Positions 44,789 through 53,528 of a stretch of DNA of 64,000 nt are shown here, piece by piece. Below the pieces are notes generated by a model. It was not told the origin of the DNA and ran no database searches. It was given only the letters and a program-made list of their open reading frames with translations. The stretch is taken from assembly GCA_021846945.1 (NCBI GenBank), contig JAJZVZ010000007.1, positions 1 to 64,000 of the forward strand, read 5' to 3'. Every line of letters begins with the position of its first letter. Within the stretch, counting starts at the first letter, position 1. The DNA comes from Acidobacteriota bacterium. GTDB taxonomy: Bacteria > Acidobacteriota > Terriglobia > Terriglobales > Acidobacteriaceae. The position numbers and the translations under genes are program-made.

Positions 44789-45502
44789 ATGGGGTATAGC
44801 GGCAGGGTTGAATACGCCGAGGAGCGCAAGATTCGCTCGCGCAACACGAACATTTACCGGCTGGCACACTGGCCGATCTGGATATGGGTCTTTTTCCTGG
44901 CTCCCGGACCGCTCACCTTCAGTCTCTTCGACCGCGGCTTTCATTGGGCGAACTCGGTGTGGCTGGCTGCGGTGCTGATCGGGACTGGCATCGCCGGCCT
45001 CAACGCGCAGTTGCCTGGCTGCGAGCACCGCCCTTACATCCTGCGCTTCGACGAGGACAGGCCCAATCCCCTCTACCGCAAAGTCTGCTACACTTTTGCC
45101 TGGAACGCCCTGCTCAACTTCGCCCTGCTGAACATGGCCGGCCTGGTCTATGCCGTGGTGACCGGCGCCTGGCGGCTCAAGCAGATTTACTGGTACTGTT
45201 ATTCGCCGCTCTGCGCCCTGATCCTGCTGCTCGGCATCCTCGGCAAACTGCCCCGCGTGGGCCGCTCCACCCAGGGCGAAGGCATTGAGCGCCGCTACTT
45301 CTACGGCACCGTCTGGTCCGTCGCCATTGCGCAGACCGTGCTGCTGGTGCTCTGGAAGACGCTGCCTGAAACCCGCACCGGCAGCCTGATCAAGCTCGCA
45401 GCATTCGTCGCCGCGCTCGCGATCACCGGCTCAGCCGCGTATCACGGACTGCTCCCACGTACCCGCCCCATCGTCCCCGGCGAGATCATGATCTCCGACT
45501 GA
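44789..45502 (+). CDS. Hypothetical membrane protein
   Basis: A 237-residue protein with about six hydrophobic segments (for example WPIWIWVFFLAPGPLTFSLF and VWLAAVLIGTGIAGL) and a cytosolic-looking cysteine/histidine-bearing loop (LPGCEHRPYILRFDED). Codon use and length argue for a true gene. I do not recognise the family. It is divergent from the EF-P-like gene, with 117 bases between starts. Confidence 0.7.
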   Translation: MGYSGRVEYAEERKIRSRNTNIYRLAHWPIWIWVFFLAPGPLTFSLFDRGFHWANSVWLAAVLIGTGIAGLNAQLPGCEHRPYILRFDEDRPNPLYRKVCYTFAWNALLNFALLNMAGLVYAVVTGAWRLKQIYWYCYSPLCALILLLGILGKLPRVGRSTQGEGIERRYFYGTVWSVAIAQTVLLVLWKTLPETRTGSLIKLAAFVAALAITGSAAYHGLLPRTRPIVPGEIMISD

Positions 45503-45620
45503 GCGCACCTGACGCGCGCAACAGAACCCGGCGATCCTGCATTATGATGCAGGACGAGAACCAGGTTATGGGGACTTATTGCGACCGCCGTGATCGAGTA
45601 CCCGCCCTGTTGAGGTCTTT

Positions 45621-45656
45621 GCTCTCCCAGATCCCCAAGTGCGAGGGACTTGGGAG
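45621..45656. repeat. Weak relative of the dispersed hairpin repeat
   Basis: CCCAAGT (45634-45640) and ACTTGGG (45648-45654) form a 7-bp stem around a GCGAGGG loop. The arms recall the CCCA...TGGG ends of the four clear repeats, but loop and tail differ. It may be a decayed member or a coincidence. Confidence 0.25.
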
Positions 45657-45701
45657 ACCAGATTCAGTGAATGCGCTTACCTCCCGGGGCCCGGGCCAAC
45701 C

Positions 45702-45794
45702 GCCATCGGCAAAACCACCTTCTATCGCAAGCTCAGGGAACTGCGCCAAGGGCTGTTTGAGACGCACTGCGGCTCAAATCTATATGCGATCTGA
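45702..45794 (+). pseudogene. Relic of a Fis-type helix-turn-helix C-terminus
   Basis: Thirty codons ending at a TGA read AIGKTTFYRKLRELRQGL then FETHCGSNLYAI. The GIGKTTxYRKL pattern is the recognition helix at the end of sigma-54 activators of the NtrC class. Upstream sequence in this frame does not resemble the rest of such a protein, so only the 3' end of a decayed gene is seen. Confidence 0.4.
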
Positions 45795-46760
45795 TCGCTG
45801 GGCGGTGGGAATCTGACTTGTCCACTTCAGGCCAAGCCAAGTGAGATAGCTCAGCTGAATCGTCCAGGTAACTGTGTAGGCGGCGACCACGAAGTGGTGG
45901 TCGATTATCTGCTCTATGCTGACCGCATAGGCAGGTGGGTGCGTGGCCCATAGATAGGCACAGCCGAAGAGTGCGAATGCGTAGACGATGGCGAGAGGAA
46001 CGATGAATCGGTTCAAGATTGTATTCGTTTCGACAGCAAACTCGCTGTCGGCCGACTCCGACTTGCGCAATGCAAGATCGGCTTCGTGGGCAGCCATCTG
46101 CTGGCGGTGGCGTTCAACGTAATAGCGAAGAATAAGGACCATCACTCCCCAGGCGAACCACGCGACCATGTTCCACAGAAACACTTGCATCATAGGCCAC
46201 GCCATACCTGAACCTGTCGCACCGCCAAAAACCGGTGCCGGATGCTGTGTGCGCCACCAGCGGTTTGACATATAGACGATAGGTACGTCGAGCGCACCAA
46301 AAATACCCAGTACCGCGGCAAGGCTCTGCATCTGCGGGCCGGCCGCAAAATGGCGCAATAACAGATAACTTACGTAAATAAGCCAGAGCACAAGGGACGT
46401 CGTAAGCCGGGCGTCCCAAGTCCACCAGATGCCCCACGCGCGGCGGCCCCAAAGTGGACCTGTGGTCAGACCGACCGTGCAAAAGACCAATCCCACTTCA
46501 GCGCCTGCGACAGCTAACGCATCAAAGACCTGCGCCCGATCAAAGTGGTCGCGTCTGGAAGCAAGAAAACCAATCGAGCCGACAAAGCTGACAGCGAAAA
46601 AGGTAAACACCACGGCCCATGACGGCACGTGATAGTAGAGAATTCGAAAGATCTCCCCCTGCATCGCGTCATTCGGCGCTACGTAGATAGCCTGGTAAAA
46701 GCCCCAAATCATGAGTGCGACGGTAACAGCGGCGTAAAGACCAATGGAGAGTTTCTTCAT
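45780..46760 (-). CDS. ccmC: CcmC-like heme handling protein
   Basis: An inner-membrane protein of 326 residues with about eight helices. WGIWWTWDARLT (near residue 110) is the tryptophan-rich WWD heme-binding motif of CcmC/CcsA cytochrome c maturation proteins; histidines H45 and the one in YLLLRHF are placed to ligate heme. It is about 80 residues longer than CcmC, with a C-terminal extension holding two more membrane segments. ATG at 46760 (second Met) is used. The other ccm genes are not nearby, so the cytochrome c maturation path is only inferred. Confidence 0.85.
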   Translation of the reverse strand: MKKLSIGLYAAVTVALMIWGFYQAIYVAPNDAMQGEIFRILYYHVPSWAVVFTFFAVSFVGSIGFLASRRDHFDRAQVFDALAVAGAEVGLVFCTVGLTTGPLWGRRAWGIWWTWDARLTTSLVLWLIYVSYLLLRHFAAGPQMQSLAAVLGIFGALDVPIVYMSNRWWRTQHPAPVFGGATGSGMAWPMMQVFLWNMVAWFAWGVMVLILRYYVERHRQQMAAHEADLALRKSESADSEFAVETNTILNRFIVPLAIVYAFALFGCAYLWATHPPAYAVSIEQIIDHHFVVAAYTVTWTIQLSYLTWLGLKWTSQIPTAQRSDRI

Positions 46761-46926
46761 CAAGAGATGCCTTATTGATTCAGGTGTCGGACCAGTGCGA
46801 TCCCTTGTGTTCCTGGCATTCGGGCTGGTTGGTCATTGTTCGAATATTAGCATCCACATTTCAATTTCCATTCACGAACTTGTTGCTTTACCTAAGAAGA
46901 CAGTTCTTGAACGAGTTGGCGGGCGG

Positions 46927-46962
46927 CCCATGTCCCAAAATCGGGACATGGGCAACCAAATG
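46927..46962 (+). repeat. Dispersed hairpin repeat, copy b
   Basis: CCCATGTCCC, loop AAAATC, GGGACATGGG: a 10-bp perfect stem followed by the tail CAACCAAATG, close to the GCACCCAAAT tail of other copies. Intergenic, 85 bases before the esterase start at 47047. Confidence 0.75.
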
Positions 46963-47046
46963 ATAGGATTGGTCCGAATTGAAACCCGGGCCACCAATGA
47001 TGCCTTTCACATCTACCCACAACGCACGCACCGCGCAGAGGTCCTG

Positions 47047-48039
47047 ATGCAACAAGCTGCCCTAAGAGAACGCAAGCCGATCGATCCAGAGCTGCGGCGG
47101 TATCTCGATGCGATTGCTCCGCCCGCCCCGCCTGCCGCCCAGCCCAGCAACGCGGAGATGGTTCAGGCACGCCGCGCGCTGATGATGAAAGCGCTCGAAG
47201 GCCGCACGGCGATCCCCGGCCTGCCCAATGGCGTGCAAGTGCGCGATGTGGCAATCTCCGCAAGCCTCGGCGCCCGCCTCTACACTCCGCCCGGCGCCAC
47301 GAAGCCGCTGCCGGTGCTGGTGTATCTGCATGGCGGCGGCTGGGTTGCCGGCTCCGTTGCGACGCACGACCCCTTCTGCCGCCTGTTGAGTGAAGCTGCC
47401 GGGATCATCCTTCTTGCCGTCGAGTACCGCCTTGCGCCGGAACATCCGTTTCCAGCCGCGATCGAAGACACGCTGGCCGCGTTCCGCTGGGCAGCGCAAC
47501 ATGCGCCGGGCTTTAGCGGCGATCCACGACGGCTGCTTCTGGGTGGCGACAGCGCCGGGGGCAATCTGGCGGCCGTTGCGGCCAACCACCTCTGCGCCGC
47601 CGATGCAGTCGGGCCGACGGCGCTGCTGCTGCTTTATCCGGTGATCGACCACCCCGGCGCGGCGCACGCGTCGTATACCGTGAACGGCACGGGATATGGG
47701 CTTGAGGCGAGCCTCATGCGCTGGTTCTGGGATCAATATGCGCCCGGGATCGCGCCGGATCATCCGGAGATTTCGCCGCTGCACCTCAAAACATTGCCCG
47801 CGCTGCCGCCAACCCTGGTGGCGACGGCGGAGTATGACCCGCTCCGCGATGAGGGAATCGCCTACGCGGACAAGCTCAAGGCGGCCGGAGTGGCCGTGAC
47901 CCACCACCACGCGCCCGACATGCACCATAACTTCCCGGTACATCCCGGCACCGTGGCGCGGTTTCCCCAGTCCGTGGCTGCGCTCAACGATTTTGCCCAG
48001 TGGCTGCGGACGAACCTGGCAGGAGCCGGGCGCCCCTAA
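47047..48039 (+). CDS. Alpha/beta-hydrolase, hormone-sensitive-lipase family
   Basis: A 330-residue esterase of family IV. ATG 47047 follows AGAGG and fits the family N-terminus (LRERKPIDPELRRYLDAIA). Motifs: HGGGW (95-99), GDSAGG with S169, the Asp in TAEYDPLRDEG and the terminal His in DMHHNFPVHPG. It lacks a signal peptide, so it is likely cytoplasmic. It acts on short-chain esters by family analogy. The repeat at 46927 lies in its leader region. Confidence 0.9.
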   Translation: MQQAALRERKPIDPELRRYLDAIAPPAPPAAQPSNAEMVQARRALMMKALEGRTAIPGLPNGVQVRDVAISASLGARLYTPPGATKPLPVLVYLHGGGWVAGSVATHDPFCRLLSEAAGIILLAVEYRLAPEHPFPAAIEDTLAAFRWAAQHAPGFSGDPRRLLLGGDSAGGNLAAVAANHLCAADAVGPTALLLLYPVIDHPGAAHASYTVNGTGYGLEASLMRWFWDQYAPGIAPDHPEISPLHLKTLPALPPTLVATAEYDPLRDEGIAYADKLKAAGVAVTHHHAPDMHHNFPVHPGTVARFPQSVAALNDFAQWLRTNLAGAGRP

Positions 48040-48142
48040 CGGGCCCGTGAGCGGAGGCTTCCCGTGAATTGCGCGACACATTCACTTGCCGTGATCCAAA
48101 TCATGTTTCGCGAGCCCGGCGGCGCGGTATAACAGACTTGTC

Positions 48143-48519
48143 ATGTGCCTTGCCATTCCGGGAAGGGTCGAAGCAATCACCACGGACGGCCTCGTCCGTA
48201 TGGGCCGCGTGAACTTTGGCGGCGTGGTCAAGAACGTCTGCCTGGACTACGTGCCTGAAGTTGAGGTGGGCGACTACACGATTGTTCACGTGGGCTTTGC
48301 CATCTCGAAGATCGACGAGGAGACCGCCGAAAAGACCCTGGCCGACTTTCGCGCCATGGGCGTGCTCGACGAGGAGCTGGCCGGCGAGGAGGAAGCCTTT
48401 GCGCGTGCCGCCAGGGCCGCTCCTTCGCCTTGTCCCGACGGTAGCTGTTCTGTAGCTTCCCAGGTCCCAGAATCGGGACCTGGGGCACCCAATGTTTGTG
48501 GGGATGCAGGCATCGATAG

Positions 48520-48523
<4 letters not shown>
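48143..48523 (+). CDS. hypC: Hydrogenase maturation chaperone HypC, extended C-terminus
   Basis: HypC binds HypD and the hydrogenase large subunit during Fe(CN)2CO assembly; the essential N-terminal MCLAIPG with Cys2 is present. The standard OB-fold domain ends about residue 90. Residues 91-126 form an extra Cys/Pro/Ser-rich tail whose codons 106-117 are a copy of the dispersed hairpin repeat (48459-48494). The stop overlaps the hypD start by four bases. The tail may be a by-product of the repeat insertion and not needed for function. Confidence 0.92.
48459..48494 (+). repeat. Dispersed hairpin repeat, copy c, inside hypC
   Basis: CCCAGGTCCC, loop AGAATC, GGGACCTGGG: a perfect 10-bp stem followed by GCACCCAATG. 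It occupies codons 106-117 of hypC and lies 26 bases before the hypD start, so the mRNA hairpin sits at the hypC/hypD boundary. Confidence 0.8.
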
Positions 48524-49632
<1,109 letters not shown>

Positions 49633-49740
49633 CTTCATGCTTCTAAATCTCTGGCCGCATGATTTTGCAACTCGAGGTCGAGCTTCCCGGCGGCTGAAAG
49701 CTCACTTCGCGCGCAGCGCGAGGAAAGGAAGACCTGATCG

Positions 49741-50811
49741 ATGGAGGCTCCAAAGGCAGCGCCTGACTTTGCAAAGTGGATCTGTCCGCTGCCGCTGGCG
49801 GATTATCCCGCCATTGTGATGGGCCACGGCGGAGGCGGCAAACTCGGCAGCGAGCTGGTGGAGCATCTTTTTCTGCCCGCCTTCCGCAATCCCGCGCTTG
49901 AAAATCTCGGCGATGCCGCGGCGATCGACCTGCCGGCCGGCCGGCTGGCCCTCAGCACGGATTCTTTCGTCGTACAGCCTTTGTTTTTCCCGGGCGGCTC
50001 GATCGGCGAACTGGCCGTCAACGGCACGGTCAACGATCTGGCGGTTTCCGGCGCCGTGCCGAAGTTTCTCAGCGCCAGCTTCATCCTCGAAGAAGGATTC
50101 CCGCTGGCTCAACTGGCGGCAATCGTCGAGGCTATGGCGAAAGCGGCGGCTGTGGCCGGCGTGCAGATCGTCACGGGTGACACAAAGGTTGTCGAGCGCG
50201 GCCACGGCGACGGCTGCTACATCAATACCGCCGGCGTGGGGGTGCTGCGGGATAACGTTGCAATAGGCCCGCATCGCGCCCAGCCCGGCGATGCCGTGCT
50301 CATCTCCGGAACCATCGGCGACCACGGCATGGCGATCATGAGCGTGCGCGAAGGTATGGAGTTCGAAAGCCCCATCCGCTCGGATTGCGCGGCGATGAAC
50401 GGCCTGATTAGCGAAGTGCTGGATGCGGCGGGCACGGCGGTTCATGTGATGCGCGATCCCACGCGCGGTGGGCTGGGTTCAACGCTCAATGAGATTGCCT
50501 CAGCTTCCGATGCGGGCATTGAGATTGACGAAACCAGGCTGCCGGTGCGCGAAGAGGTGCAATCTGCCTGCGAACTGCTGGGCCTTGATCCGGTCTATGT
50601 GGCTAACGAGGGTAAAGTCGTCTTCGTTGTCGCGCCCAAGGCAGCGGAGCGCGTGCTTGAAGTTTTGCGCGCTCATCCGCTGGGCTGCGAAGCAGTGCGC
50701 ATCGGCCAGGTGACCGCGGCGCACAAACGCATGTTAGTTGCGCGCACTGCGATGGGCGCACAGCGTGTGATTCCTATGCAGATTGGTGAGCAGTTGCCGA
50801 GGATTTGCTAG
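49741..50811 (+). CDS. hypE: Carbamoyl dehydratase HypE
   Basis: HypE converts the carbamoyl group delivered by HypF to cyanide on its C-terminal cysteine. The 356-residue protein is of the AIR synthase/PurM type: GHGGGGKLGSELVE, the Asp-rich DSFVVQPLFFPGG, ATP-binding NDLAVSGAVPKFL and VMRDPTRGGLGSTLNE. It ends PRIC, with the essential terminal Cys356. The set hypCDE is complete; hypA, hypB, hypF and hydrogenase subunits are not seen in the window. Confidence 0.95.
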   Translation: MEAPKAAPDFAKWICPLPLADYPAIVMGHGGGGKLGSELVEHLFLPAFRNPALENLGDAAAIDLPAGRLALSTDSFVVQPLFFPGGSIGELAVNGTVNDLAVSGAVPKFLSASFILEEGFPLAQLAAIVEAMAKAAAVAGVQIVTGDTKVVERGHGDGCYINTAGVGVLRDNVAIGPHRAQPGDAVLISGTIGDHGMAIMSVREGMEFESPIRSDCAAMNGLISEVLDAAGTAVHVMRDPTRGGLGSTLNEIASASDAGIEIDETRLPVREEVQSACELLGLDPVYVANEGKVVFVVAPKAAERVLEVLRAHPLGCEAVRIGQVTAAHKRMLVARTAMGAQRVIPMQIGEQLPRIC

Positions 50812-50816
50812 TAGCT

Positions 50817-52982
50817 TCATCCGCGCATCGCTGTTACTTCAAGCACCTCTACCGGCTCGCCCTCGGGAAACTGGATCGGTACGCCGTGCTTCCATGCTGA
50901 TTCAGTAAATGTTCCAAGATCCTTTCCAGTTATCACGGAATGTAACTTGTAGTTACCCGGGGGCAGCAGGGGTAACTTCACCGTAGCTTCCGCCGCGCCC
51001 GACTTATTCCGGAAGAGCGCAATCATACCGTTGCCGTTGCGGGCAAAACGCGCGAAGCCATCCCATGCCGCAGGTGTGGTTTGCAGCCAGTTGCCGAGCG
51101 GGAAGAAACTTTCGCTGATCTTGGTGCTTCTGCGCAGCTTTTTGAACCAGCTTATCCTTTCGTGATACCACTGTTGGTCGGCGGCGCTCAGCTGGCGCAG
51201 GTCGCCCAGCAGCACGGGCGCTGAGCCGATAGCAGTGGCGAAGCGCTCCTGAATCGGCTGCATATCCGCGTGCATATTGCCGATCAGCATCGCCTCCACC
51301 GGCATTGAGGCGGCGCGTTGATACAGCAGTTGCCGAACCTGCAATGGGCCTGCCGAATCCGGCTCCGCGTCGCCCACATTACTCATCCAGTCCAGATCGC
51401 CGGCTGCCAGCAGGCCCGCATCGATAATGTGCTTCTGCCCCCAAAGCTCGAAGGTGAGGTCGAGTAGCACATCCGGATGCTCCTCGTAGACCTTGCGAGT
51501 TACATAGGAGATGCCTTCATAGATCCGGTTGAGCGACTCGGACCAGTTCTCGTGATAGTGATCCCTGGCCCAGCAGCCGGGAGCTTCGCCATACGCATTG
51601 AATATCGTGGTCAGATCGAGCTTGACGTAAGCGAGGTGATAGCGCTCGATGGCGTCGTTGATGCGGTCTGCAACCGTCTCGCGATACGCCGATGCCATGC
51701 ACATCACCGCCTTGGGACCGGCCGCCGTTCCTGTGATCTTAGGCGCTCCGCTCTGGTCGAGAGCAGCCCATTCCGGGTGATCGCGGTAGACTGCTGTCGA
51801 AGTTCCAATAGCGGCCATGGGCAGCCAAAGACCCAGCCGCATGCCGTGCGATGCAACCGCTTCGATGATTGACTGCAGCCCGCCGGGAAAAGCCTCCAGA
51901 TTCACTGCGTTTTCGCCGTACTCCTTCTGCCATCCGTCGTCGATGGTAAAGACGTCCATGCCCATGGCGCCGGCGGCGGCGATCAACTCCATAACGATGT
52001 TGTGATTGATTCGCCGCGTGAATGGTTCCCAGGTGTTGTAGATCCACGGCGGCCCCTGTGCATCCACGCGCCGCTCCAGCACCTGCGCGGTGTAAGAGGG
52101 CAGCAGCCAATGCGGATCGTTGAAGCCCTCGCCGTTGCGGAACACCACCAGCGATGCAGAGGCCGTGGTGAATTGCTCGCCGCTGGCCAGCGCGCGCTCG
52201 AAAGGCATCAGATCGGTGTCATACATGACGCCAATCTGCACATGCTCCGCATCGTAGAAGCCGCTGATCTCGGTGCGCTTCATGCAGCCGGGTACTTCAC
52301 TAAGAATGGCCATGCCCTGGCCCGTCAGGCCATTGGCGAGCAGGAGGCCCGCATCTTCCGAGCGCCCGGTATAGAAGATCTCGCGCGGAATCGCTCCGTA
52401 CTGTGTCAGAAGCGTGGTTTCATCCTCGGGGCCCAGGGAGATTACGATGGCTTCGATGCTCAAATGAGTGATGTGCAGCACGGATGTGCCGGAGTTGCGC
52501 AGCACCAGATGCTTGCGGGTCGCTGGATGGCCATCATACACGCTGTAAACCACAGACACTTCCAGCGGAAGCTCGTTGTGGCGCAGATGAACGGTGAGCG
52601 CTCTACCGTTGGCCAGCGCGCTCTCGCCGGCATCCACCAGGCTGAACGATGCGCCTTCGCCGGCACAGCGGCGCCCGTTGCACACAAATGAAAACTCCTG
52701 CGACCTGCGCATCTTTTCCGGCGCGATGAAATCTGAATGCGTTGCGAGATCGGAGAACCGCTGGGTGAACAATCCTGTCTGCGGTTGGAAGGCAACGGTT
52801 CTCGTGATGAGGTCATTGCCGATGGTCCAGGTCTTGCCTGAGCCTGCCGCGGCGGCATTCTGCTGCGCGCTGGCTGCTTCGCTGAAATTCCACGGCAGCC
52901 ACAGACGGCTTGACGCCAACAGCAATCCGTTTTGAACCAGCCTTCTTCTGCTGACCGTGCCTGCGCCTGTGTCATCGCTCAT
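50817..52982 (-). CDS. Exported GH36-like alpha-galactosidase
   Basis: A 721-residue enzyme. The start at 52982 follows GGAGGCG. The leader SRRRLVQNGLLLASSRLWLPW is twin-arginine-like. An N-terminal beta-supersandwich (to about residue 300) is followed by the TIM barrel: YNTWEPF (315-321), DVFTIDDGWQKEYG with D348/D349, YVKLDLTT with nucleophile D456, and DLDWMSNVGDAEPDS, from which the acid/base Asp should come. The family releases alpha-galactose from oligo- and polysaccharides. It is convergent with hypE, with only five bases between stops. Confidence 0.87.
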   Translation of the reverse strand: MSDDTGAGTVSRRRLVQNGLLLASSRLWLPWNFSEAASAQQNAAAAGSGKTWTIGNDLITRTVAFQPQTGLFTQRFSDLATHSDFIAPEKMRRSQEFSFVCNGRRCAGEGASFSLVDAGESALANGRALTVHLRHNELPLEVSVVYSVYDGHPATRKHLVLRNSGTSVLHITHLSIEAIVISLGPEDETTLLTQYGAIPREIFYTGRSEDAGLLLANGLTGQGMAILSEVPGCMKRTEISGFYDAEHVQIGVMYDTDLMPFERALASGEQFTTASASLVVFRNGEGFNDPHWLLPSYTAQVLERRVDAQGPPWIYNTWEPFTRRINHNIVMELIAAAGAMGMDVFTIDDGWQKEYGENAVNLEAFPGGLQSIIEAVASHGMRLGLWLPMAAIGTSTAVYRDHPEWAALDQSGAPKITGTAAGPKAVMCMASAYRETVADRINDAIERYHLAYVKLDLTTIFNAYGEAPGCWARDHYHENWSESLNRIYEGISYVTRKVYEEHPDVLLDLTFELWGQKHIIDAGLLAAGDLDWMSNVGDAEPDSAGPLQVRQLLYQRAASMPVEAMLIGNMHADMQPIQERFATAIGSAPVLLGDLRQLSAADQQWYHERISWFKKLRRSTKISESFFPLGNWLQTTPAAWDGFARFARNGNGMIALFRNKSGAAEATVKLPLLPPGNYKLHSVITGKDLGTFTESAWKHGVPIQFPEGEPVEVLEVTAMRG

Positions 52983-53112
52983 CGTACGCGCCTCCATTCG
53001 AACATCGTTCCGGTGCGACCGAATGCTATCACGGCAGGCAACCGGCAATATCCTGGCGGAGTATGCGGCGCGACGAGTAGCCCGAATCTCCACATGGATC
53101 CTGCATCAACAT

Positions 53113-53148
53113 CACTGGGCGCCCCGGGTCTCGCTTTTGAGACCCGGG
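53113..53148 (-). repeat. Dispersed hairpin repeat, copy d
   Basis: Read on the minus strand: CCCGGGTCTC, loop AAAAGC, GAGACCCGGG, tail GCGCCCAGTG. A perfect 10-bp stem with the conserved tail. It points opposite to copy e, about 107 bases away. Confidence 0.75.
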
Positions 53149-53254
53149 AGAGCCAAACAATTTAGCTCATAAAAACGCCCGCCATCAACGATGCCGGAGT
53201 ATGGGTGGCCAAGTTCTGGTTTGCCGTGCCGGGGAAGGCGTGGGAAGATACAGC

Positions 53255-53290
53255 CCACTTCTCAAAATCGAGAAATGGGGCACCCAAATT
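53255..53290 (+). repeat. Dispersed hairpin repeat, copy e
   Basis: CCCACTTCTC, loop AAAATC, GAGAAATGGG, tail GCACCCAAAT. One mismatch in the 10-bp stem. Same layout as copies b, c and d. Confidence 0.75.
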
Positions 53291-53528
53291 TCTTTGGTGA
53301 AAGCGGAATCAAGACGTGGGCTGTCCGCCAGGAATCGTGAGTCATGAGACCTAATTGTTCTCTTTCAAGTCATTGTTAAGTACCTTGGTGATTGGCTATC
53401 TCCGACATCAGAAAAAATTCGCTAAAGTCCTCAAAGTTACAACTCTACATTAGAAGTAGCTAAGACCGCGGAGCGCCGCCGGATCTGGCTTGCCGTCTCC
53501 CTGGTCCTGAAAGGTAGATCACCCGACA

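Larger units (their letters stand above)
52983..53528. other. Intergenic region with two hairpin repeats
   Basis: 546 bases between the divergent GH36 and S53 genes. It contains the two hairpin repeats in opposite orientation (53113-53148 and 53255-53290). From about 53340 to 53465 it becomes distinctly AT-rich compared with the surroundings, which is where the S53 promoter is expected. No gene is evident. Confidence 0.5.
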
